Origin: Polyangium sp. 6x1
GTDB taxonomy: Bacteria > Myxococcota_A > Polyangia > Polyangiales > Polyangiaceae
Reading direction: 5' to 3'
Assembly (NCBI RefSeq): GCF_029946515.1
Contig: NZ_JARZHH010000028.1
Coordinates: forward strand, 62,001 to 126,000
DNA: 64,000 nt
Within the stretch, counting starts at the first letter, position 1. Each line of letters opens with the position of its first letter. Below the pieces are notes generated by a model that saw only the letters and a program-made list of their open reading frames with translations, did not search any database and had not been told where the DNA came from. Below, in pieces: positions 37,212 through 44,757 of this stretch. The position numbers and the translations under genes are program-made.

Positions 37212-38330
37212 TCACGCCGCGATCGAGCACAATCGATCGCGGAGCGCGGCAAACGAAGGCGCGTGATGCCCGACGAGGGAGACGGCCACGTTCGCCGCGC
37301 GCTCCCGCGTGGCGCGAGGCGCGTCGCTCCCGACGACCCGGAGCGCGAGCTCGGCTTCGAGCGGCACGTCGCCCACGAGGCCCGCGAGCTCGAACGCGCG
37401 CGCGGCGAACGCGCCCGGGACCTGGCCGAGCATGCCGAGGACGCGCAGGGCGCGGGCCGCGAGCGCGAGATCGTCGAGCGACGCGGGAGAGGCGCGCAGC
37501 CGCTCGTCGAGGCCCTCCACGACGAACGAGGCGCGCGCCCGCGCCGCGTCGAGTTGCCCCGAGGCCGCGAGCGCCTCGGCCCGCTTCTGCTCGAAGATCG
37601 GACGCGTGGACAGAGGCTCGCGCGCGACGGCCGACGCGAGGAACACGAGCGCCTCGCCGAACAGGCCCATGCGACAGAGCGCGGTCGCCGTCGCCTCGCG
37701 GCGGAAGGCGTCGAGCGCGGGGGGATCGTTTTCATCGCGGACGCGAGCGACGGCGAGGGCCACGTCGTACCGCGCCGCCGCGATCAACGTCTCGAGCGCT
37801 GCGGCGATCGCCTCGGCCGAGAGCTTCGGCCCGAGCAGCGGCGCGAACGCCGACACCTCGGCGAAACGCGCGGGCGTCACCACGAGCGGGCCCGCTTCGA
37901 GCGAGCCGCCGAGCGGCAAGGCCGCGAGCTTCTCGAACAGGAACAGCGCCTCGTCGTCGTGGCCGAGCGCGGCCTCGATGCGAGCGAGGCCGAGCACGGC
38001 GCGGAGCGCGAGGGCGAGCGCCGCGAGATCACCATTTCGATCGAACGACGAAGCGAGCCGTGCGATCGACGCGAGGTAGAGGCGCCGCGCGTCGATCGGC
38101 CGACCCAGGAGCGACGCGATCCGTGCACACGCCTCGAAGCAGAGGGCGAGATCCGGGAGGCGGCTCTCTCTCGCTTCGAGGGCGTGGTCGAGGCGCGCTG
38201 CGATCTCCTCGCAGGCGGGCTCGATCGGCCCGCGCGGAGACTTCTCGCGCGGGGTCAGGAATTCGTCGCAAAGAAAAGCGCTCGACCTGCCGCCCGGAGC
38301 GGCTGGCCATGCAAGGGCGATGGCGCTCAT
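37212..38330 (-). CDS. Helical-repeat (TPR-like) protein of unknown function
   Basis: The 372-residue soluble protein is almost entirely alpha-helical with repeated Ala/Leu helix pairs (PDLALCFEACARIASLLGRP, LALALRAVLGLARIEAALGH, RREATATALCRMGLFGEALV), resembling TPR or a related superhelix. No catalytic motif. The ATG at 38328-38330 has AAAGGCGG upstream. The same frame is open for 44 codons further upstream and includes C-P-D-C, but has no ATG, GTG or TTG. A perfect palindrome lies 30-44 bases before the start. It lies 396 bases after the VWA gene and may be separate from that operon. Confidence 0.72.
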   Translation of the reverse strand: MSAIALAWPAAPGGRSSAFLCDEFLTPREKSPRGPIEPACEEIAARLDHALEARESRLPDLALCFEACARIASLLGRPIDARRLYLASIARLASSFDRNGDLAALALALRAVLGLARIEAALGHDDEALFLFEKLAALPLGGSLEAGPLVVTPARFAEVSAFAPLLGPKLSAEAIAAALETLIAAARYDVALAVARVRDENDPPALDAFRREATATALCRMGLFGEALVFLASAVAREPLSTRPIFEQKRAEALAASGQLDAARARASFVVEGLDERLRASPASLDDLALAARALRVLGMLGQVPGAFAARAFELAGLVGDVPLEAELALRVVGSDAPRATRERAANVAVSLVGHHAPSFAALRDRLCSIAA

Positions 38331-38726
38331 GAGGGCCGCCTTTCTGGGTGCGTCCGTTTCCAGGCATTGCCTGGTGAAATTGGCCTCCGAAGAGGCGTGC
38401 GCCCCCGGAGAGGCGCAATCGGGGCAAGGTCTCCCAGCCCCGCGGGTGCTGCATTGGATTGTGGCCGCGCGCTGCGGACGTCAACGCTCGGTGGATTCGA
38501 TCATTACGGGATCCACCCTGGAATGGCAACGAAATTGACCCCTCGGATGGGACGAGAAATGTCCGATCTCGGCCCGCACGTCGAGGGCGCTCGACGCCGC
38601 CGCGCGAGCGCGCGCACTTCCTTTCACCATGCAGCCTGTCAGCCAGCCTGCGAAGAAGCGGGCCGGCAACGTCATGGTCACCCTGAACCACGACGGACAG
38701 CGTGAGGTTGCCCGCGTGGCGCCTCG
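38331..38726. other. Gene-free gap with candidate promoter
   Basis: The region between the VWA gene and the helical-repeat gene holds no convincing gene. On the minus strand TTGCCA (38524-38529) and AATGAT (38500-38505), 18 bases apart, form a possible promoter, which would give a roughly 165-base leader containing the palindrome at 38360-38374. Confidence 0.4.
38360..38374. promoter_or_regulatory. Perfect palindrome, possible operator
   Basis: CCAGGCA-T-TGCCTGG is a perfect 7+7 inverted repeat around one base, ending 30 bases upstream of the ATG at 38330. Size and symmetry fit a dimeric repressor site, or a small hairpin in the leader of the mRNA. Confidence 0.45.
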
Positions 38727-41315
38727 CTACTTCGCGCCCCGCGGCCCCGTCACGGCCGCGTGCACGGCCCGCATCGCCTCCGCCACCGCGCCCGCCTCAT
38801 CGCGCATCACCGCGAACCACCGCGCCGGCGTGAGCATCGAGTCCGGCAGGAGCCGCTCCAGCAAATCGATCGCCTCGGCCCGCCGTGAAAGATCGGATCC
38901 GCCGAAATCGGACACCACCTCCGCGATCGTCGAGAGGACGACGACCACGGCCTCGCCATCGGACGAGCGGCCCGCGGGTGCATTCTTGCCATTCTCGGCG
39001 GCAGGCGCCGGAAACCACCGTACAAATCGCCCTTCGAGCGCGCGCCGATCCTTTTCGATGGCCTCGCGCAGCGCCTTCGATCCCTCCCCCTTCGCCGCCG
39101 TATCCGCCGCGACCCCGAGCGCCGCCTCCGCGCGCGCCGCCTCCGCGCTCGCGTCCGCCTCGGCCGTGAGCGCCTCGATCGCCGCCGCGCTTCGTCTCTC
39201 TGCGAGCGCGCCGAGCTCGTCCACGAGCCCGCCGAGCTCGGCGCGGAGCCTCGCCGCCCGCGCCTCGACCGAGAGGTTCTTTTCGTCCGCGGGTCCTTCC
39301 ACGTGGATCTTCGGCCCCGTGAAGAGCTTGCCCTCGCAGATCTCGACGAGCGCGTCGTCGTCGAGGAAATGATAAAATGCCCGCTCCCCGCGCGCCCGCT
39401 GCCTCGCGACGAGCGCCCGCAGCGCCTCGTTCTCCTCCCCGAGCGCGACCACGCTCACGGCGATCGGCACGTCCCCGACCTTCTCCCGCGCCGCCTGGAT
39501 CACGTCTTCACGCACCAGGGCGTCGCCGTCGGTCACGAGCACGATCTGCGCCCGCGCGAGGTCCGGATCCTCGTCCTTCGCCGCCCGGATCTGCTCGAAG
39601 CTCGACAAAAGCGCGTTCTCGATGTCCGTGCCGCCCTTGCGCACCTTGCCGACGACGTCCGCCATCGCGGTGATCGCCGCCTTCCCATGGCCGATCCGCG
39701 TGATCGGCCCGATCTTCTTCGTGAAGTATCGATAATGCAGGGTGAGGCGCGTCGACCGATCTCCCTCGGCGAAGCGCTTCACCAGCATGCCGAGCTCCGC
39801 GAGCAAGATCGCGTCCCGCACCCGCGCCCGCGCGCCCTTCTTGCCGTCTTCGAGCATCGAGCTCGACCCGTCGAGCACGTAGATGCGCGCCTCCCCCACG
39901 AGGCGCGTCCGCGTCCGCTTCTTCACTTCCTGCTCGACGTACCGCCGCGCGAGCAGCCGCCCCTCGGCGAGCGCGAGCAGGACCGTGCGCGGATCTTCGA
40001 CCACCGCGTGCGGGATGTCCGTCACGTCGCGCGCGGGCATGAGCAAGAGATCCGGCGTCGGGTGACGGACGAGGCGCGCGCGCGTCTCGACCTCGGTCAC
40101 GCGCACGGGCGCGAGGGGAACGCCGACGTCGACCGTGCCGTCGATCGAGCAGAGCGCCGCGTGCGTCTCGGCCTCGTTCTCGGGCGCGAGCCATTGCAAG
40201 GCGAGGAGGCGATACTTCTTGTCCTCGTCGCTCTCGTTCTTCGGCGGCTTCTCCTGCGATTTGCGCGCCTGCACATACCCTTCCGCGATCGCGGCCATCG
40301 CCGCGCCGCCGAACATCTCCTCGCTCGACCGGCGCAAGCCGCGGAGTTTGTCGGCCTCCGCGTCCTCCCCCTCGCCTTCGCCGAGCTTCTTTCGCGCGCG
40401 CGAGGCCGCCTCGGAAAACGCCTCGTCGCCGGCCGCGAGCGAGGCTCCATCGAGCGCGACGAGCGCGGCGTGCAGCCTTTGCCGTTCGCCCCGCGCGAGG
40501 GCGTCCTTCGCCTGATGCAAGAGCCCGCGATGCGGCGAGAGCCCCGCCGCTTCGAGCCGATCGATCCGCGCGATCTCCATGGCGAGGTGGCGCCTGCGCA
40601 CCTCCACGCCCTCCTTGCCGAGCGGCAATGCCGCGGACGCGTCGAGCAAGAGCTTGCGCGCGGCTTCCAGCAGGCGGCGTTTGCGCGAGAGAAACTCCGT
40701 CTCGCCCCGCGCCGCGTCGAGCAGATGGTCGATCGCGAGCAGCTCCACCTCGACGAGCCGCTCTTCCTCGGCCGAAAGAGGTTTGTCGAGAAAGCCTTCC
40801 GGCGCGCCGGGGCCCTCCGCCGCGCCCGGCTCGCCGTCGCCGGCGGCCTTGGGTTTGTCCTTCGCGCTCGTTTCCCCGGGCGTGCGAGGCGTGATCGCGA
40901 GCGGCGGCGCGATCCGCACCGGATCGATCGCGGCGGCGACGCGGCGCGCGGCCTCGTTTTTTTGATCACTCGCGGCGCGCGCGGCCCGCACCGTCACCTC
41001 GTAGAGCCTTCGCACCCACGCGGCGTGCGCGAGCGGCACCCGCCCGTGCACGACGAGCGTTCGTTCGAGCGCGATCACGTTGTCTTCGAGCTCGCGCACG
41101 GCGCCCGTGACCAGCGCCTCGGGCACGGGTTTGCCCCCGGGCGCGCGCAGCGCGTCGAGCAGCGCCGCGACGCGGGCCGTACGCAGCGCCGGGCGATACC
41201 CGAGCGCACGCAACAAAGGCCGCGCGATACGCACGAGCGGGGCGCGCACGTCGTGCGGCCGCGCCGTGAGCCGCTCGATACGCTCGCCGAACCGGGAGAG
41301 CGCCTCGTCCGTCAT
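38727..41315 (-). CDS. VWA-domain protein, ViaA-like partner of MoxR ATPase
   Basis: The 862-residue cytoplasmic protein has a helical N-terminal half, a VWA domain around residues 470-690 and a C-terminal helical extension. The metal-adhesion motif reads DGSSSM in IYVLDGSSSMLEDGKKGAR, with LVTDGDA later in the fold. E. coli ViaA is about 480 residues, so this is far larger. The start codon overlaps the stop of the MoxR gene upstream (ATGA), so the two proteins are made together. By analogy with RavA-ViaA, the pair may remodel a target complex; the target is unknown. Last gene of the 49.6-38.7 kb run. Confidence 0.87.
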   Translation of the reverse strand: MTDEALSRFGERIERLTARPHDVRAPLVRIARPLLRALGYRPALRTARVAALLDALRAPGGKPVPEALVTGAVRELEDNVIALERTLVVHGRVPLAHAAWVRRLYEVTVRAARAASDQKNEAARRVAAAIDPVRIAPPLAITPRTPGETSAKDKPKAAGDGEPGAAEGPGAPEGFLDKPLSAEEERLVEVELLAIDHLLDAARGETEFLSRKRRLLEAARKLLLDASAALPLGKEGVEVRRRHLAMEIARIDRLEAAGLSPHRGLLHQAKDALARGERQRLHAALVALDGASLAAGDEAFSEAASRARKKLGEGEGEDAEADKLRGLRRSSEEMFGGAAMAAIAEGYVQARKSQEKPPKNESDEDKKYRLLALQWLAPENEAETHAALCSIDGTVDVGVPLAPVRVTEVETRARLVRHPTPDLLLMPARDVTDIPHAVVEDPRTVLLALAEGRLLARRYVEQEVKKRTRTRLVGEARIYVLDGSSSMLEDGKKGARARVRDAILLAELGMLVKRFAEGDRSTRLTLHYRYFTKKIGPITRIGHGKAAITAMADVVGKVRKGGTDIENALLSSFEQIRAAKDEDPDLARAQIVLVTDGDALVREDVIQAAREKVGDVPIAVSVVALGEENEALRALVARQRARGERAFYHFLDDDALVEICEGKLFTGPKIHVEGPADEKNLSVEARAARLRAELGGLVDELGALAERRSAAAIEALTAEADASAEAARAEAALGVAADTAAKGEGSKALREAIEKDRRALEGRFVRWFPAPAAENGKNAPAGRSSDGEAVVVVLSTIAEVVSDFGGSDLSRRAEAIDLLERLLPDSMLTPARWFAVMRDEAGAVAEAMRAVHAAVTGPRGAK

Positions 41316-43960
41316 GCGTCGCCGACCCGCAGCGCTTGCGCCCACTCGGCATCCGAGCGCTGGCGGAAGAGCTCGGTGACGCTGGTGCGCGTCCTCGCGT
41401 CGAGGGCGTCGATGCGCCGGCGCACTTCGTCGACCTCGGCCGCGTGCGCCGGGAACACCTCGGCGACGTTCCGTGCTTCGAGGGCAAACCGCGTGAGCGC
41501 CCCCTCGTCCCACAGGAGATCGAAGAACCGCGATTGCACGATTTCACGCAAGCGCTCCGCCGAGCCGCCCGCGCGCTCTTCGAGCTCCCGCCAGAACCGC
41601 TCGAGGTAATCGAGCGCCCGACCGATCCGCGCGAGATCCCCGGCGACGACCCGCCCGCGCACCGCCTCCGGCAGCTTGCCGCACGCGACGGCGATCGCCG
41701 CGGCCGCCTCCGCGGGCGAGGGCGCGTCCCGCACGCCTTCGGGCGCGACGACGAGCGCGATCTCGGCGAGCGTGTAGGCCGAGGACACGCGCTGCTCGGC
41801 CGCACGAAGGCGGCGATATCCGTCGTGATCGTGGGTTTGTCCCGCGCCGACATTCGGCGCCACGTCCCCGCGCAGGAGCGCCTCGCCCGCCCACCCGAGG
41901 AACGCCTCGGCGGCGATCGCCCGCGCGAGCCCGGCCTTTCCGAGCACGGAGACGAGCGCCTCGACCTCGCGCACGAGCGCGGGCCTATCGCGCGCGTCGA
42001 ATCCTTTGAACACCGCCTCGATCAGCGCGCCGAGGCGCGGCCCCGTCACCTTCGCCTTGAGCGTCGAGGGCGCGCCGCGCACGCGTTCGAGGCGCGCGGC
42101 CATCGCGTCGAGCCGATCGAGCTCGGGCGCGATCGCCGCGAGCACCTCGGCGAGCCTGCGCGAAGGCGCGCTCTTCAAGGCGCTCGTCACCACGCTGCGC
42201 AGCGAGATGTCGAGCAGGATCGTGATGTCGTCCTCGGCCGCGGCCACGGCGCGCTGCCAGGCTTTTTCCTCGCCGGTCTCGTGCGCCGCGCCCTGGCCGA
42301 GCAGATCGCGCCTGAGCTCGTACAAGGCTTCGAGCGCCTCGATCCGCGCGCGCGCCCTGCCTTGCGCCTCGGTGCCGTCGTCGATGATCGACGCGACGAG
42401 ATCCGTCGAGGAAGCGCCCGCCGCGTGCCCCGCGGCCTCGTCGACCATCACGAGCGCCCGGCCGCGCAGCCAGCGCGCCGTCGCGCGCGTCCCGGCCGTC
42501 CCGTCCTCGATCTCGGCCGCGAGCCGCGACAGATCCTTCACGACCTCGCCGATCGGCCGCGTCCCTCCGCCCGCGGCCGCGTCGATCCCGCGGCGCAGCA
42601 CGAGCGCGGTCAGCGCCACGGTCGCCTCCTTGACGAGCACGCTCGCGCGCGCCGCGTCGATCGATCCCGCGCGCGCCTGCGCCCCGAGCTCGCGCATGAC
42701 TGAGATCAAGCGCGTCGCGTCCCTCGATGCGACGGCTTGATCGAGCATCGTACGAGGTTTGTCCTCGGGCGGCGGGGGCGGCTCGGATTTGCGTTTCTTC
42801 TTTTTGCCCGCGTCGGCTGGCACGGTCACGGCGTCGGGCTTCGGCGCCTCTGCCGCGGTGGGCCGGGGTTTTACGTGAATGGGCGGCATCTGCGCGAGGC
42901 ACGATTCGAAGATCGAGCGCTCGGTGCGCACGATCCCGAGCTGCCGCCGCTCGTTCGGATCACTCTCGCGGCCGATCAGCGCCTCGGTCTGGTCGGGCGT
43001 GGGGCCCGAGAGCAAGAGGTGCAGCCGCAGCCATTTGAAATCGGACGGCAGGACGTCGAGCGCGCGCTTCGGATTGTGCAGGATTCGGTCGGCGACCACG
43101 GCGGCCCGGAGCACGCGCCCCGAACGAACGGCCGTGCGCGTGGAGATGTAGCGCGTCGGGACAAACTCCGGATCGGCGCGCACGGCGGCGTTGAGCTCGC
43201 GATCGAAGCGTTCGAGCAAAGTCGCGAGGCCGTCGCATACCGGATCCGAGACGTGCACCTCGTCGACGAGGTGCTGGAGCGCGTCGAGATCCTGGACGCT
43301 CAGCGTGGATTCGAGCAACTGCCGCGACGAACCCCCGACGTGCCGACGGAGCACGAGGCCGAGCTGATTCGGATCGGCGAACCCGCGCGGGACGAACGAG
43401 ACGAACGCGATACGATCGACGAACGCGAGCAGGGTCTCCCGCGAGCTCGAAAGCACGTCGGCGATGTACCGGTTCGTCGTCATCAATGCGCACTCGATGC
43501 GCCCCCGCCTCACGCGCCCGCCTTGCTTCACCTCCCGCTCGTGCAGCACGTTCAGCGCGGAGCGGAGCAGCATGTCGCGGCCGTCGAAGATCTCGTCGAG
43601 GAACGCGTGGACGGCGCCGAGCATCCCCTCGTCGGTGAAATGCTCGGTGCGCCCCGTCTCCATGAGCGTCTTGAAATCGATGGGCCCGATGAGGTCGGTC
43701 TGGACCGTGCTCTCGCCGATCTGCCGCGCGTAGAGGCTCGGCTCGCCCGTCTCCTCGTCGAGGATTCGCCCGAAGACCGCGGAGGCGAGCTGGCTCTTCG
43801 CGGTCCCCGGCGGGCCGGTGACGAGCAAGTGCTCGCGCGAGAGCAGCGCGAGCGCGAGCTGGAGGAGCAGGTCGTCGCGCTCGAGGAAGATGTGATGCAG
43901 CTCGTCGAAGAAGGCGCGGAAGCGATTGGAGGCGGCTTCGAGGCGGATCGGATCGACCAT
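41312..43960 (-). CDS. MoxR-family AAA+ ATPase with very long C-terminal extension
   Basis: The 882-residue protein starts with a MoxR AAA+ module: Walker A GPPGTAKS at 49-56, Walker B FLDEIF at 120-125, sensor 1 MTTNR at 160-164. This covers about 320 residues. The following roughly 550 residues are Ala/Arg-rich helices with no family I recognise, with a short Lys-rich break (KKKKRK) near 385. RavA is about 500 residues, so the extension is unusual. Stop overlaps the VWA gene start. It follows the beta-barrel gene by 42 bases and belongs to the same run as the envelope genes. ATG at 43958-43960. Confidence 0.9.
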   Translation of the reverse strand: MVDPIRLEAASNRFRAFFDELHHIFLERDDLLLQLALALLSREHLLVTGPPGTAKSQLASAVFGRILDEETGEPSLYARQIGESTVQTDLIGPIDFKTLMETGRTEHFTDEGMLGAVHAFLDEIFDGRDMLLRSALNVLHEREVKQGGRVRRGRIECALMTTNRYIADVLSSSRETLLAFVDRIAFVSFVPRGFADPNQLGLVLRRHVGGSSRQLLESTLSVQDLDALQHLVDEVHVSDPVCDGLATLLERFDRELNAAVRADPEFVPTRYISTRTAVRSGRVLRAAVVADRILHNPKRALDVLPSDFKWLRLHLLLSGPTPDQTEALIGRESDPNERRQLGIVRTERSIFESCLAQMPPIHVKPRPTAAEAPKPDAVTVPADAGKKKKRKSEPPPPPEDKPRTMLDQAVASRDATRLISVMRELGAQARAGSIDAARASVLVKEATVALTALVLRRGIDAAAGGGTRPIGEVVKDLSRLAAEIEDGTAGTRATARWLRGRALVMVDEAAGHAAGASSTDLVASIIDDGTEAQGRARARIEALEALYELRRDLLGQGAAHETGEEKAWQRAVAAAEDDITILLDISLRSVVTSALKSAPSRRLAEVLAAIAPELDRLDAMAARLERVRGAPSTLKAKVTGPRLGALIEAVFKGFDARDRPALVREVEALVSVLGKAGLARAIAAEAFLGWAGEALLRGDVAPNVGAGQTHDHDGYRRLRAAEQRVSSAYTLAEIALVVAPEGVRDAPSPAEAAAAIAVACGKLPEAVRGRVVAGDLARIGRALDYLERFWRELEERAGGSAERLREIVQSRFFDLLWDEGALTRFALEARNVAEVFPAHAAEVDEVRRRIDALDARTRTSVTELFRQRSDAEWAQALRVGDA

Positions 43961-44002
43961 CGCGGGCGAGGGTAGCGGCTCGCGGGGGCCGAGGTAAAGG
44001 CC

Positions 44003-44749
44003 TTAGAGGACGTGAAAATGAACCTCGATCGGCAGCCCCACGTGCACGGCCGAGGCCCCGAGGCTCTTGTCCGCGCTCTCCACGCGTTCGGTCTGGAAGA
44101 GGCTGTAGAGCGCGATCCCGGTGCGCACCGAGAGCGTCGGCGAGAGCTGATACCCGAACATTGCGTACAGCGACATCGCGACGCCGAACGTGCTCGAAGC
44201 CTCGTCGACCTTGCGCCCGTCCGGAAGGCGCAGCGATCGGTCGTTCGAGCCGAAATACGGCCCGATGCCGAGGCCCGGCAAGAACGCGAGCCGCCGCGTG
44301 ACGGGCAGGATGTAATGGCCGGTGAACTCGAAGAGCCCCGCGAGCGCGGTCGCATTGCTGCCGTTCTCGCGCGTGAGGTTGTTGCCGAGCAGGCCGAACG
44401 AGGCGGAGACGAGCACCCGCTCGTGCACCGTCAAACCCAGCGTGGGCGTCAGCCGGAAGAAGAGCGTCGTATTGCTCTGCTCCTGGGCGAGCAGGGTATC
44501 GTTCGAGATGCCCGTGTAGCTGAACGCGCTCCGGCCGCCAAAGCTCCATTTCCACGGCGCCGTCGAGACCTCGGGCTCGGGCGAGGGGATCGGCAGGGCG
44601 GCGGGGAGCGACGCCGCGGGCGGGGGCGCCGGGGCCTGCCCGCGCTTCATCGCCTCGTAATCGGCGAAGGGATCCGGCTGCGCCGCGGCCGTGAGCGAAA
44701 CGGCGGCCGAGGCCGCGCCGGCGAGCGCGCTTCCGATGAGCCGCTTCAT
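44003..44749 (-). CDS. Outer-membrane beta-barrel protein
   Basis: The 248-residue protein has a signal peptide (LIGSALAGAASAAVSLTAAAQ), a Pro-rich linker (PAPPPAASLPAALPIPSP) and a beta-barrel of alternating strands, e.g. ERVLVSASFGLLGNNLT, LAFLPGLGIGPYFGS, ending VEVHFHVL-like with an aromatic/His terminus. No named family. ATG at 44749 follows GAGGAG closely; an alternative ATG at 44761 overlaps the previous stop in an ATGA junction, which suggests translational coupling with the OmpA-tailed lipoprotein. Confidence 0.8.
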   Translation of the reverse strand: MKRLIGSALAGAASAAVSLTAAAQPDPFADYEAMKRGQAPAPPPAASLPAALPIPSPEPEVSTAPWKWSFGGRSAFSYTGISNDTLLAQEQSNTTLFFRLTPTLGLTVHERVLVSASFGLLGNNLTRENGSNATALAGLFEFTGHYILPVTRRLAFLPGLGIGPYFGSNDRSLRLPDGRKVDEASSTFGVAMSLYAMFGYQLSPTLSVRTGIALYSLFQTERVESADKSLGASAVHVGLPIEVHFHVL

Positions 44750-44757
44750 CCTTCTCC

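Noticed and set aside
38331-38462. N-terminal extension of the helical-repeat gene carrying C-P-D-C
   Set aside because: The frame is open back to a TGA but has no ATG, GTG or TTG before 38330; a CTG start cannot be supported without data.
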